From Paraescarpia echinospica (taxonomy: Eukaryota; Annelida; Polychaeta; Sabellida; Siboglinidae), in assembly GCA_020002185.1 (NCBI GenBank), contig CM034533.1, forward strand, positions 48,892,346 to 48,956,345: a DNA stretch of 64,000 bases, written 5' to 3'. The translations under genes were made by a program, and so were the position numbers. Positions 9,297 through 20,570 of the stretch are shown piece by piece. The notes under the pieces were generated by a model. The model was given only the letters and a program-made list of their open reading frames with translations. It made no database searches and was not told where the DNA came from. How positions within the stretch are numbered: the first letter of the stretch is position 1; every line of letters starts with the position of its first letter.

Positions 9297-9646
9297 TAAA
9301 AAAGGAAGGAAGGAAGGAAGGTAAAAAGGAAGGAAGGAAGGAAAAAGGGAAGGAAGGAAGGAAGGAAGGAAAAAAGGAAGAAAGGAACGAAGGAAAAAAG
9401 GAAGGAAGGAAGGAAAAAAGGAAGGAAGGAAGGAAGGAAAAAAGGAAGGAAGGAAGGAAGGAAAAAAGGAAGGAATGAAGGAAGGAAAAAAGGAAGAAAA
9501 AAGGAAGAAAGGAAGGAAGGAAAAATGGAAGGAAGGAAAAAAGGAAGAAAGGAAGGAAGGAAAAAAGGAAGGAAGGAAAAAAGGTAGGATGGAAGGAAGG
9601 AAGGAAAAAAGGAAGAAAGGAAGGAAGGAAGGAAGGAAAAAAGGAA
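9297..9646 (+). repeat. (GGAA)n polypurine microsatellite
   Basis: About 350 bp of GGAA/GGAAA repeats, purine-only on the plus strand. Long ORFs across it on both strands are low-complexity artefacts. A short (TA)n tract follows at about 9720-9748. Confidence 0.95.
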
Positions 9647-9762
9647 TTGTTTTTATTATGTTTGATAAAATACAGTTTCCCAACGTTATAATGGTGGTAA
9701 GTCTCTCTTGACATTGAGTGTATATATAATTTATATATATATATATACACAAATGTTTTGAT

Positions 9763-9900
9763 AATTGTTGTGGTCTTTCGTGACTCTCTCTCTGTCTTCT
9801 CCCAAGCACTCGTACCCGCTAGCGTCCTGCGCTGCACCTCTACACCTCCGACCGCATAATATACGCAGTAACCTTTCCGCCAAAGTCCAACGAGTCTCAA
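9763..9900 (+). repeat. Diverged direct repeat, copy 1
   Basis: The block with CGTGACTCTCTCTCTGTCTTC, GCGCTGCACCTCT, CCTCCGACC and AAAGTCCAACGAGT is related to 11490-11628, which lies on the other side of the RT fragment. Confidence 0.5.
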
Positions 9901-9934
9901 ACAAACTATATATTTAACTGTCCATCTTCTTGGT

Positions 9935-11215
9935 TGTTATGAGATGCTGCATGATCTGATTGGGAAGATATGGGAACAAGAAGAAATACAGACTGAATGG
10001 AAAAAAGGATACCTGGTTAAACTCTCAAAAGAAAGGAGACCTGCAGGAATGCAAGAATTACAGAGGGATAATGCCCCCTGCCAGTGCCCGGAAAGATATT
10101 CAAAAGAGTCATCTTGGACAAACTAAAAACAGCAGTGGACGCCAGACTCAGAGATCACCAGGCAGGCTTCGGTAAAGATAGATCATGCACCGACCAAATA
10201 GCTACACTCCGAATCACTCATCCATGTAAATAAACTGTGTAGACTATGAGAAGGCATTTGATAGCCTCGACAGCGAGACCCTATGGAAGCTCCTGCGCGA
10301 CAGTACGGGATACCACAGAAATGTATTTCTCTGATACAAAGTGACTATGAAGGCATGGCATGTAAGGTCATTCATGCAGGACAACTCACAGACTCAGTTA
10401 TGGTGAAGACAGGAGTGAGGCAAGGTTGCCTTCTGTCACCATTCCTCTTCTTGCTTGTCATAGACTGGATTATGAAAATGACAACACAAAACAGAAGAAA
10501 TTGTATCTAATGGACACCTTGGAGCCAGTTGGAGGACCTGGACTTTGCAGATGACCTCGCTCTCCTGTCCCACAGTCACCAACACAAGTAGGACAAACCA
10601 GAGCTTCTAAACACAGCGTTAACACATATAGAACTCAACATCAACATAAGCAAGACACAGATTATGAAAGCCAACACGAAGAATGACAGCCCAGTCATAT
10701 TAGGAGGGGAACCACTGGAAGAAACCGACTCGTTCACATACCTGGGAAGCGTAATTAACAAAAGTGGAGGCACAGAAGAAGACGTCAAAGCAAGGATACA
10801 AACAGCAAGAATGGCATTTCTCAATTTGAGAAACATTTGGGAGGCAAAACAAATCAAACTTAATACCAAACTGAGGATATTCAACTCAAATGTCAAGTCC
10901 GTGTTACTCTATGGCTGACGAGTTACACAGAAAACACTAAACTGATTACAGACCTTCATCAACAAATGCCTGCGCACAATCATACACCTGAAGTGGTCAG
11001 ACAAGGTACCCAACACTACACTATGGGAATGGATCAAACATCTACCAATAGAAAACAAAATAAAGAAGAGAAAATGGAGGTGGTTAGGACATACACTGAG
11101 GAAACATGCAACAAACACCACACAAGCAATTACATGGAACCCCCCAGGGAAGAGAAGAAGAGGAAGACCGAGAAACACCTGGCAGAGAGACACGGGGGAT
11201 GCATTATAGTAGTTT
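9935..11215 (+). pseudogene. RTE-like non-LTR reverse transcriptase remnant
   Basis: Several frames together give an RT. IWEQEEIQTEWKKGYLVKL and a CKNYRGI block come first, then HQAGFGKDRSCTDQIATLRI, VDYEKAFDSLD-type residues near 10245, GVRQGCLLSPFLFLLVIDW, DLDFADDLALLSH (catalytic ADD) and the thumb-side FTYLGSVINKSGGTEEDV. The C-terminal LKWSDKVPNTTLWEW and RRRGRPRNTW region near 10990-11180 belongs to the same ORF type. Many frameshifts and a missing endonuclease show a dead, 5'-truncated copy. It resembles the RTE-type 'endonuclease-reverse transcriptase' ORFs common in invertebrates; the exact clade is uncertain. Confidence 0.85.
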
Positions 11216-11489
11216 AAGAATAACATTCTGTCCATGAACGTGATTGCGTGCATGCGTGATTGCGTGCATGCGTGTGTGCACGCGCATGTGTGTGTTTATG
11301 TTGGTCTAACTCTTTTCACTGTCTCATCGCTTTTGTTTCTGTGGCACTCAGCATGCCTCCATCTGTAATACGTTAGTGCTTACTTACTCACACTCACCTT
11401 GTTCCTGTGGTACTCTGGACCCAGTTGTTCACACATACTTTTAGTCTCGATCTATTATTGCTGCATTTCAGTCCACCTCTTAACAATCT

Positions 11490-11628
11490 TGATGGTGTTG
11501 TAATCCTGTGTCTCGTGACGCCCTCTACCTTCTTCCATGTGCATCGGTTTTCCGCTGCACCTCTGCCTCCGACTATACGTGCTCAATGACATTCTGCCGA
11601 AGTCCACAAAGTTACCCCCTTGCGTGAT
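11490..11628 (+). repeat. Diverged direct repeat, copy 2
   Basis: This partner of 9763-9900 shares CTCGTGACGCCCTCT, TTCCGCTGCACCTCTGCC, CTCCGACTA and GAAGTCCACAAAGT. The two flank the RT remnant in the same orientation. Confidence 0.5.
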
Positions 11629-11794
11629 GTCTTTCTTCAACCCCCGTGTCCAACTCATGAAGGTAAGTTGTATATAATGCAATATCCAGTCAACTTTACT
11701 CCCTGGCAGACTTGTTCAATCGAACACCATCTCGATTTCTCATCGACCGATATCTTTTGCCAGGTACTGATTCATACAGCTGAGTGAACTGAAG

Positions 11795-11907
11795 TAATGT
11801 ACAGTGAACGAACTTGCCCAATGTTTAACACGGCTGCACATGATTCAAACCCGGGTTTTCTCGATTGACACCCCAATGATCTATAGCTACTGCGCCAACC
11901 GCGCTCC
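11795..11907 (-). mobile_element. tRNA-derived SINE-like unit
   Basis: Read on the minus strand from 11907, GGAGCGCGGTTGGCGCAGTA contains a good RNA polymerase III A box (TTGGCGCAGTAG). GGGTTTGAATCA (rc of 11841-11852) fits a B box about 35 nt further on. No intact tRNA cloverleaf is expected from the sequence, and the 3' tail is not defined. Confidence 0.55.
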
Positions 11908-12554
11908 ACAAACTTCTCACTCGGCTGTTTAGACATGAGTGAGACTCTTCCGTCTGCGGACACGGAAGGATAATGGACACTTTGAACTTCGCTGGAATCG
12001 GGTTCCTCTGCTTTACTACCGTAGTCGAGTCTACATCGGTGATCACGTACCATCACGTACAACTCGTAGAGGAGTCACAGCAGGTCAACTGAGGAACATC
12101 CATAGGCGGATCCACGGGGGCCCTCAGGGGCACGTGCCACCCCTATACCTCTGGAATGTGCTCCCGTTTAGATTAGAGGAAGCTGAAGTTATAGTCTGCT
12201 GTCTCAGGGTCAGTTTTTGGACATAATGTAAATTTTTTGAAAAAAATCACCAAATTTGGCACAGGTTACCTTTTATAGGTACTAATCAAATCCTGATATA
12301 GGACACGCCTTTTGGGATTCGTTAACACCCCTTATTAGCATAAATCCAAAAAGGCCGACTCCGATATAGGATAAAACCCGATGTGGTCATATCTCAGCAA
12401 ATAATAGACTGATTCTGATGAGTTTAGTAAGCAATGTGATAGTTTTTAGTATGCCCGATCGACCCAAGGGGTTTTCATCATCATCCAAGGCCAAGGTCAC
12501 GAAATAAAGGTCAAAATCGCCTAAAATTGCTGTAAGTTACCCATACAATCTGTT
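11908..12554. other. No gene; interspersed-repeat-like sequence
   Basis: The stretch contains a GGCGGATCCACGGGGGCCC / GGGGCACGTGCCACCCCT patch (about 12103-12145), then AT-rich sequence with runs such as CCAAATTTGGCAC. No coding signal is seen. Confidence 0.4.
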
Positions 12555-12968
12555 CTGTCTCAGACTGCCGATACGCCACCATCTGTCTTATCTAAGAATG
12601 CCGACACACCTCAATCTGACCCTTCTCAGACTGTCGCCACTCCGTCATCAACTGGAGGCGCAACCTCAACCTGTTCGGTAGAAGAAGACTGGATCGTTTG
12701 TACACAACGGCTTATGGAAAGGGGCTACCTCAGCAATTATGACATTGTTTCGTGGGAGCATTCTGCCTGTCCGATCAGCCGCCATTAGACCGGCCGCCAT
12801 CTTCTGGAATAAAGCCAGTACTCCCCATATGATCTACCATGCCACCTCTATAATCAAAGCAGCGACAGAGTACTTGAATCATGGAAAAACATCACACTAG
12901 ATCAGCCCTTCTTTGCGATCGCCAAAGCCATTCAGCGGGACCCAGCTACGGAGTACAACGTAGACCAG
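12555..12968 (+). pseudogene. Uncharacterised metazoan repeat-gene family, 5' part (interrupted)
   Basis: Frames together read SQTVATPSSTGGATSTCS, EEDWIVCTQRLMERGYLSN, then (shifted) AAIFWNKASTPHMIYHATS and IIKAATEYLNHGKT, then LDQPFFAIAKAIQRD and EYNVDQ, with a stop or break at about 12969. I recognise the order 'STPAMIKHAM..I..A...LNPGQTP', then 'DQPLFALAK.IQW', from a large uncharacterised family multiplied in cnidarian and mollusc genomes. The next expected block (GLHSEM...LGDWL..SGW) is found 3.1 kb downstream at 16120, so the copy was split by an insertion. Function unknown. Confidence 0.65.
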
Positions 12969-13021
12969 TAGCGGACGGGGGGAGGGAATAACCGCTTCAC
13001 CTGATATAGTTTGTTCTTTGT

Positions 13022-13445
13022 TGATTATTCATCCCTGGCATATGTATGTTTATATTCAGGTGGGTGTGGAGTTCTCACCCTTGAGCATTTTGAAAAAAAA
13101 TTATCAGATTCAAAATGGCCGCCAAAACCAACTTATTATGATATCTTTTGAACCCGACAAGATACATACATGCTTGAAATGTTGTTTTATATGTTTCCAT
13201 ATATGAGGAATTCGATTACACCACCCTATGAACAAGTTTAAAGAAAACATGATGGCGGCCATATATATGCTACAAAACGATGTAAATTGTCATTTATTTT
13301 TTAAGAACAAACCATACACACGTGATTAAAATGTCTTTTAACATTTCTTCAGACACAAGACATTTAATGCCAACATTATTTGTTTTGAAAAATGTAAAGA
13401 AAGGAAGAAAAATTGTAGCAGAAGATGCAACAGCCGTCATATGTC
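13022..13445 (+). repeat. Long inverted repeat, left arm
   Basis: It pairs with 15605-16080 read in reverse. Shared blocks in order are GTGGGTGTGGAGTTCTCACC, AAATGGCCGC.AAA, TTATTATGATATCTT, TGAAATGTT.TTTTATATG, TGAGGAATTCGATT, GATGGCGGC, TCTTCAGACA.AAGACATT, and TTTTGAAAAATGTAAAGAAAG followed by GCAGAAGATGC. The last part encodes MPTLFVLKNVKKGRKI and AEDAT, so the arms include a short coding scrap. Confidence 0.75.
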
Positions 13446-13589
13446 AAGTTTGTGACAGTCAAAAAATATGCCCTGCCCAATTCCATGATAACGCGGTATT
13501 GAATTGTTTTTCAACTACAACACTGGGGCTGACAACGTGTCCGGTGGGACAGTATTTGGACTGAGTGCACTAGATCCGTCTTCCTGCCA

Positions 13590-14461
13590 CCGACAGCAAG
13601 CTGCATGCTCTAGCACAGGCGAGTCTGAGTCCAAGTCATGAAGCCAAATCGCTACTTGCAGTGGGGCTCCAGCCACATTTTGTTGAGAAGTGACTAACGC
13701 TTTGGTGCAGACGCCTAGCTTGTGGTAACTTTGCAAAACCATTTTTGTTTGCATGCGTTCTTCACTGAAATACATGTATGCTGATCGTAGCAGGCCACCA
13801 TAAAGTGTGTGGCTTTGTCCACTACTTCCGATGAAAAGGTTGTCCGCCGGTGCTTCCAAAGAAGTTGAGAGAACGTTGACCAGGTCACAGAACGTTCATA
13901 GCTGCAATCTTGCCAACGCCATAGTATAATGCCACAGTACCACAACTTATGAGACCGTGAGCAAACATCTAGTAAAAACGAGACAGCGGATATGAAAGAT
14001 GTAAGCCAATGTTGGGGGAATTTCCGGTTTCATAGTTATTCCAATGATCCCACTAATACCATGATCTCAACTCGTATAGGTAGTTTCAATGGCCACGTCA
14101 CTCCAAATACCACTGAAGAGACCAGCGGTGTGGTAGGTTGTGTGTTGTCCGTTGATAAATTGCATACGCATGCCGTATAGGGCCAGCTTTCCATATGTCG
14201 TACATAGTACAGGGCAAAATTGCCATGTCCTATGGCAAAGAACAGAGAGATCACGTCATTGACAATGTCTAGGTGCAAAGCCCAGTCTACTTTTCGCCGT
14301 GTTCGTGAGTGTTTGAGAGTCACGAAAACTAGCTTGATGTGACGATCCACCCAAAGCTTTGTTGCTCTGCTCTGAGATGCAATGCCGTATAATGCTTGTT
14401 GAAGATCACTAATGCTTTCCTGGTGTTGTTTGACAGAGAGGCATTCTGGGGGATCTGACAT
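13590..14461 (-). pseudogene. Second, opposite-strand copy of the uncharacterised family
   Basis: The minus strand from about 14461 encodes KLVFVTLKHSRTRRKVDWAL, then HLDIVNDVISLFFAIGHGNF, then ALYYVRHME. This fits the family block '..R.GNW.LHL.....MLP.F.A.GH.NYA....Y...M'. After a frameshift comes GLFSGIWSDVAIETTYTS, a stop, then GISGIIGITMKPE, matching the family's 'F.G.W.D..IE...M' block. Downstream minus-strand ORFs (13515-13859, 13715-13945) are probably its degraded C-terminal part. Multiple frameshifts; non-functional. Confidence 0.6.
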
Positions 14462-14884
14462 CCTAGGCTATTTCTTGCCGCTCGGCAATTTTACTATACC
14501 TCCAAATGCAGCATCTAGTTTTTCTACGATGCCAGTTTCAGCCACTAGTATACCGACACAACTGCACTAACTCATTAGGAGGTGCATCCAGTTCCAGATC
14601 CAGATAGATGTTATCTAGTTGAGTCGGATTCTCCCACTGGACATTTATTGCGAGCGTAGTATGCTGGGTAAAATGACGTTTCACCACGTCGTACAGACAC
14701 CCAACTCGGTAAAACAGCATGCAGAATTGTTGTAGTAAAAGTTAATAATTGATAATGCTATATAGCGATCCACGTCTATTTTGTTAGTGTAAAGAACAAT
14801 CTTCACTTAATATCAAGTAGTTGAAAAAACCAATACAATACCGCGTTATAACGGAATTTTTTATAGTTGATAATTACTCAATGT

Positions 14885-15600
14885 ATCAACATACATACAT
14901 ACATACATAACACAAGGACAGATTATATTTACTCTTGTACACATTGACGTATACATGGATACATTTCAATACGTATTACGAATTACAGATAAAGCAATTA
15001 TGAATACGACAACTGGATTCATAATTTAAAATAAAAAGTGTTTTGTGTATGTTGAAAAACATATAAACTGTGTTTGCAAATTTTGTTAATGATAATACTT
15101 GGTGCATTGTTAACTGTCTCTACTATGTTGTGTCTAATGCATTTTTGGGCAAATTCATGTTTGAATCTGGACGTACACAGATTATTGCTTTCACGTGTGC
15201 AGTGCTGGTGAATATCATAGATGAGTGTTTGGAAAAACATTGAAGTAGTAGGGTGAAAGATTGTTAATTAATTTATAGTAAACTTTTAATTGTTGGATTT
15301 TATCAATGTTATCCAACTTTAGCAACTGAAGTCTTTTTAAAATGGGACTTGTGTGAGCATTTTATTATTCGTATTGCTTTATCTGTAATTTGAAATGTCG
15401 ATGTGCTTGATGACCCCATAAAAGTAAGCCATAATTAGTATGAGGGAAAGTAAGAGCATTTTACATAATATATAATGTATTAAGTGGTTAAAAAGTGTTT
15501 AAGTTTTTTTAATATGCCTATTGTTTTATATATTTTATTTGCTATTTTGTTTGTATGACTCTGCCAGTTTAAATGGTTATTTATTGTGATGCTTAAAAAT
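14885..15600 (-). pseudogene. 3' end of a non-LTR element (same family as 21.8-26.1 kb)
   Basis: The minus-strand 73-aa stretch 15019-15240 contains FKHEFAQKCIRHNIVETVNN and APSIIINKICKHSL. These align with TKHEFAMKCLKYSLPHAIN and TPDIIKDKIYTHSL at the C-terminus of the element at 22.5-25.7 kb. An (ATAC)n tract at 14887-14909 corresponds to the element's simple-repeat 3' tail. 5'-truncated copy. Confidence 0.75.
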
Positions 15601-15604
15601 TGAA

Positions 15605-15794
15605 ATCATTACACATCCAAGCGTCTGTAGCATCTTCTGCTATCATTATTCTTGCTTTCTTTACATTTTTCAAAACACTAATGTTGGCACAAAATGTCTT
15701 ATGTCTGAAGATATGCAAAAATATATTTTAGTCATGTGTGCTCTATGTGCTTGAAAATATATGACAATTTGCTTCGTCGGCAACCATTTTGTAG

Positions 15795-15830
<36 letters not shown>

Positions 15831-16080
15831 TTGCCGCCATCTTGGTTTCTTAAACGTTTTCATATCAGTGATGATAGAATCGAATTCCTCATGTATGGGA
15901 ACATATAAAATAACATTTCAATCATGTTTGTATCTTGTATGGTTGCGAAGATATCATAATAAGTAGATTTTTGCGGCCATTTTGGATTTTGTCATTAAAA
16001 ATGCCCAAGGTGAGAACTCCACACCCACATGGACATCTGTATATACATGCTAAGGGTGAATAATAAAAAATACTATATAC
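15605..16080 (-). repeat. Long inverted repeat, right arm
   Basis: Reverse-complement partner of 13022-13445. It is interrupted by a (TA)n tract at about 15797-15831 that the left arm lacks. Confidence 0.75.
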
Positions 16081-16119
16081 GGCAAAAAGGGTTAGGTATG
16101 AATGGCCTTTAGCTGCTGG

Positions 16120-16682
16120 ACTAAGAACTACCGTGTGTTCTTGGGCCTTCTCCACTCAGAAATGCTTATTGAAAAGTTGTTGGGTGACTGGCTGCGAGAC
16201 AGTGGTTGGACTGCGATGCTTATCGATGCCGATGTGATAAGGCTGACGCCAAGGTCAAAGACACACACGTGACGAGGACGCGTTATGCACATCAAGTGAC
16301 AGCATTGTCGGTTTTGATTCTGCGAAGGGAAGCATAGACACAGTGGACGAGTGACTGTCGGGAGAGTGGGGACGAACTGTTGTCGTTCGAGGCATGTTGT
16401 AAACAGAAGGGAGGAACGCTGTCTCAGTTCAAATACTGGCGGACGGCTTATGACATGGTGATGTTCCTGCTTAGCTCTGTGCGTTCTATTCGTGTTGGAG
16501 ACTTCGATCTGTACGAGAGGTCGTTGGATGAAGGTGAAGCTTGGGCGTTTATTCTCGATCACCACAATTATGCCCGCACACTTCCAGAGCATGTGCATGA
16601 TATGCTGAACCTACGAATGAAACACCCATATCTCTACAAGCAGTTTGCTGAGGGAATAAGCAGCAGCAGGATAATGAATTGA
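16120..16682 (+). pseudogene. Uncharacterised metazoan repeat-gene family, 3' part
   Basis: It continues the copy begun at 12555. RVFLGLLHSEMLIEKLLGDW and LRDSGWTAMLIDADVI come first, a frameshifted HT.TR.RYAHQVTALSVL-like region follows (about 16262-16320), then 16380-16682 reads FEACCKQKGGTLSQFKYW, LLSSVRSIRVGDFDLYERSL and EAWAFILDHHNYARTLPEHV, then DMLNLRMKHPYLYKQFAEG. The last 100 codons are open and well preserved, so the copy is not ancient. Function unknown. Confidence 0.7.
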
Positions 16683-17269
16683 AGATGCATGGTGGGACCC
16701 TTAATTATTTAAATGGTGAGTACAACATTTACAGAGTGGTCTGTGGCAGGGCCGGAATTTGCACGGGTCATTATGGAGTTTGAGTATGGCATGCCTTCAA
16801 GCAAGGGCTTTCTTCCCAAGCATCATGGTCAGAGTCCAGCCGTCCGGACTTTTGATGAAGAAAATGAAGTTGCATGACTTGCGCGTGAATTGGATTATAG
16901 TGAGGGAGAGGTGCACACCGTCGGCCTCACTCTCTGTTCCCGCGTCCCACCTAGACCCAGTGGCAGGACAGAGTCCAGACGGCTGGATGTGAAACAGGGC
17001 ACAGTGGATGATCAGGACGTCTTTTGTGTCTTGTCGTGCTCTCCTCGCTCCACGGCGCGCTGCTGGTTCCGCCTTTCTAGTCATTGATCCACTGGATGGT
17101 CTCCTCCGCTTGGTCTGCCAGAACCAGTCTTCACATGCTAGGGTAGATATGCCGTAAATCTCCGAGGGTTTGAGACCCGTCGGCTACCCTCACCTGGTTA
17201 AGCCCGCCAGACGAAGGGGTGTGGCCGCTGTCGCATTTCTAGTTTCTAGGAGCCACAGGTGAGAGTTGA
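16683..17269. other. No recognisable gene
   Basis: GC-richer sequence with short overlapping ORFs on both strands and no motif I can place. CCTCACCTGGTTAAGCCC near 17190 looks like interspersed-repeat sequence. Confidence 0.3.
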
Positions 17270-17500
17270 GTGCCAGGTGAGGACCAAAGCAGACGAACAA
17301 CTCCGAGGAGCACGACATGTTCGACTGTCAGAGGTACTACCCTCCCCCCAACGCATACCCTCCCCCAACACTCCAGACACCCCAAGAGTAGAGTAAACAT
17401 AAGCATAGTTAGCAGCCATTGGTTTAACATCTGTCAGTTAGGATTGGAATAAAGCATTACATCGTTGGGACCGTGACGACATCATTATGTCACTATAAGT
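17270..17500 (+). repeat. LTR-like block, copy 1
   Basis: The block with CATGTTCGACTGTCAGAGG, CAAGAGTAGAGTAAACATA, GGAATAAAGCATTACATCG and TTGGGACCG recurs at 17905-18058. The AATAAA-containing end (about 17449) resembles the 3' part of a retroelement LTR. No coding partner is nearby. Confidence 0.45.
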
Positions 17501-17518
17501 TATGAAGTAACTTACGTT

Positions 17519-19030
17519 AGTATGTCTAAACGGACTTAACAGTATGGATGGGTTTACTTTGTATGGATGGGTTGATTCAACTTGATTTTATGGATGGGTT
17601 GACTTTGTATGGATGGGTTGACTTTGTACGGATGGGTTGACTTTGTACGGAGGGGTTGACTTTATATGGGAGGGGAGACTTTGTAAGGGTAGGTTGAATT
17701 TGTTCAGATGGGTTGAATTTGTACATATGTGTTGATTTTGCATTGATGGGTTGACTTTGTGCTGATGGGTTGACTTTGTACGGATGAGTTGACTCTGTAC
17801 AGATGGACTGACTTTTTATGGATGGGTTGACTTTGTATGGGTGGGATGACTTTGTATTAATAGATTATTTGCATGGATGGGCTGACTTTGCATGGAAGAG
17901 CTGACATGTTCGACTGTCAGAGGTACTACCCTTCCCCCAACACTCCATACACCCCAAGAGTAGAGTAAACATACAGTCTAGTTAGCTGCTATTAGTTTAG
18001 CATCTGCCAGCTAGGTTTGGAATAACGCATTACATCGTTGGGACCGAGACACATCGGACGAATATAGATGGATTTACTTTGTATGGATGGGTTGACTATG
18101 TATGGATGGGTTGAGTCAACTTGATTGTATGGATGGATTGACTTTGTATGGATGGGTTGAATTTGTTCAGATGGGTTGACTTTGTACGGAGGGGTTGACT
18201 TTATATGGGAGGGGAGACTTTATAAGGGTAGGTTGAATTTGGTCAGATGGGTTGAGTTTGTACAGATGTGTTGATTTTGTATAGATGGATTGACTTTGTG
18301 CTGATGGGTTGACTTTGTACGGATGAGTTGACTCTGTACAGATGGGCTGACTTTCCATGGATGGGTTGACTTTGTATTAATGGATTAATTGTATTGTTGA
18401 CCATGTATGGATGGGTTGATTGTATGGATGGGTTGACTTTATACAGATGAGTTGACTTTGTATAGATGGGTTGACTTTGTATGGGTGGGTAACTTTGTAT
18501 GGATGGATTAATGGCATGGATGGGCTGACTTTGTATGGCTGGGTTGACTTTATACTGATGGTTGACTTTGTATGGATGGGCTAACTTTGTATGGGTGGAT
18601 TAATGGCATGGATGGGCTGACTCTGTACTGATGGGTTGACTTTGTATGGACGGGTTGACTTTGTATGGATGGGCTAACTTTGTATGGATGGGGAGTACAA
18701 ATGGGTTGACTGAATGGATGTGTTGACTTTTTTGGATAAGTTGATTTTGTACAACTGGGCTGACTTTGTATGTATGTGTTGACTTTGTACAGATAGGTTA
18801 ACTTTATATAGATGGGTTGACGTTGTATAGATGGGTTGACTTTGCATATATTGAAAGACTGTACGGATAATAGACTTTGTACGGATGGATTGACTTTGTT
18901 TGGATGGGTTGACTTTGTATGGATGGGGTGACTTGTATGGATGGGTTGATTTGTATAGATGGGTTGACTTTCTACAGATGGGTTGACTTTGTACAGGTGG
19001 ACGGACTTTGTACGGATGGGTTGACACATG
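17519..19030 (+). repeat. About 20-bp minisatellite (GGGTTGACTTTGTATGGAT)
   Basis: About 1.5 kb of variable 19-21-bp units around GGGTTGACTTTGTATGGAT, interrupted at 17905-18058 by the second LTR-like block. Segments on both sides of that block repeat each other (for example the order 'GGGAGGGGAGACTTT' then 'GTACAGATG'), pointing to a larger duplication. Minus-strand ORFs of YKVNPSIQSQP type are artefacts. Confidence 0.9.
17905..18058 (+). repeat. LTR-like block, copy 2
   Basis: Truncated second copy of 17270-17500 embedded in the minisatellite. It has AATAACGC where copy 1 has AATAAAGC. Confidence 0.45.
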
Positions 19031-19784
19031 ACATGACATTGGTATAGCAATTAATGTTTTAATACGTGAATATACAGTGGAATATAACGTGGCAGTCTCT
19101 GCCAGCCAGACACTTACAACAGGTCAACGCAGTATTTATAACATGCGATAAATACACAAATGACTATATTCTGTGCTAGTTACAATTACACAAGCTGCTG
19201 TAGACAGTATATACAAAGGAGATTATCAAGACATTGTGACCAGCAGCAAAGCAACCAACTAAATAAATACATAGTGAGTCTGATTGTTCGTGGTGCCTTT
19301 GGTTGCATCGCAATTAAGCAAATAGATCTGTACATTCAAATTAAGTGTCCTGACACCACAGGCAACAGTGAGATATTTACAATTGAACTGTGTGACTGCA
19401 TAGTGGTCCATCAGCAGATTGCCTCCCTGCCAGACGCCTTCGCAGCTTACAGCGGACACAGAACATGCCGTCTTAAAATAAACATTCTCCTATGTACACA
19501 ATTCATGTAATTATTATTTCAACGGTTATCACACAAGTTGACGGGTGATAAAACAGTTGTCACTTCGATGCAGTGACATCCTAGATAAGCACCTAGATAA
19601 TGACGATAAGAATATAGGAACTATATAAATTATAGTGTCTAAAGATGACAACTCACCCAACAATGCCAACTGCATTGTGGCAACAGAAACAGTTGACTTC
19701 TCAAAGGAAAAACATTAACAAGTCAACCTGATGAAGCACACAAAGCAGTAACCAGGTGTCATAAGCGTATCTAGTGGCAATATC

Positions 19785-20570
19785 TCCACAAACTCCTCCA
19801 GCCTGGTGTAACACCACAAACACTTCCAGCCTGGTGTAACACCATAACACCTCCTCCAACCTAGTCAAACACCACAGATACCTCCTCCAGCCTGGTGTAA
19901 CACCACAAACACATCCTCCAGCCTGGTCAAACACCTCCTCCACCCTGGTCAAACACCACAAAAACCTCCAGCCTGGTGTATCACCACAAACACGTCCAGT
20001 CTGGTCAACACCACAAACACATCCTCCAATCTGGTCAAACACCACAAACACACCCTCCAGCCTGGTGTAACACCACAAACATCTCCTCCAGTCTGGTCAA
20101 CACATCCAGCTTGGTGTACCACCATAAACACATCCTCCAGCCTGGTGTAACACTATAAACACCTCCTCCAGCCTGGTCAACACATCCAGCTTGGTGTACC
20201 ACCATAACACCTCCTCCAACCTAGTCAAACACCACAGATACCTCCTCCAGCCTGGTGTAACACCACAAACACATCCTCCAGCCTGGTCAAACACCTCCTC
20301 CACCCTGGTCAAACACCACAAAAACCTCCAGCCTGGTGTATCACCATAAACACGTCCAGTCTGGTCAACACCACAAACACATCCTCCAATCTGGTCAAAC
20401 ACCACAAACACACCCTCCAGCCTGGTGTAACACCACAAACATCTCCTCCAGTCTGGTCAACACCTCCAGCTTGGTGTAACACCATAAACACATCCTCCAG
20501 CCTGATGTAACACCATAAACACCTCATCCAGCCTAGTCAAACACCACAAACACATGACTACAAACACAAA
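19785..20570 (-). repeat. Minisatellite with 360-bp higher-order repeat
   Basis: Units around CTCCAGCCTGGTGTAACACC and CCTCCAGCCTGGTCAAACACC. The stretch ending at 19860 recurs almost identically 360 bp later (ending at 20220), so a multi-unit block was duplicated. On the minus strand each unit reads ..TTACACCAG|GCTGGAGG.. and the last unit runs into unique sequence that stays open (LEEFVEILPLDTLMTPGYC, about 19815-19720), a possible but unproven exon. Confidence 0.85.

Larger units (their letters stand above)
12971..16118. mobile_element. About 3.1-kb inverted-repeat insertion splitting the pseudogene
   Basis: The insertion interrupts one reading frame: GTAGACCAGTA on the left and CTACCGTGTGTTC on the right would rejoin to encode continuous family sequence. 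Long inverted repeats (13022-13445 and 15605-16080) lie near its ends. The exact termini and target duplication are unclear; a TA dinucleotide at both junctions is compatible with TA-targeting but weak. The interior holds an opposite-strand copy of the host pseudogene's own family and a non-LTR fragment. Confidence 0.5.

Noticed and set aside
9241..9900. 219-aa and 177-aa Phe/Ser/Leu-rich minus-strand ORFs
   Set aside because: They come from the (GGAA)n microsatellite.
19160..19510. 116-aa plus-strand ORF
   Set aside because: No motif, atypical composition and no promoter or splice context.
17519..20570. CRISPR-like arrays of regularly spaced repeats
   Set aside because: Repeats are contiguous with no unique spacers, no cas genes are present, and the window is clearly eukaryotic. 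They are minisatellites.
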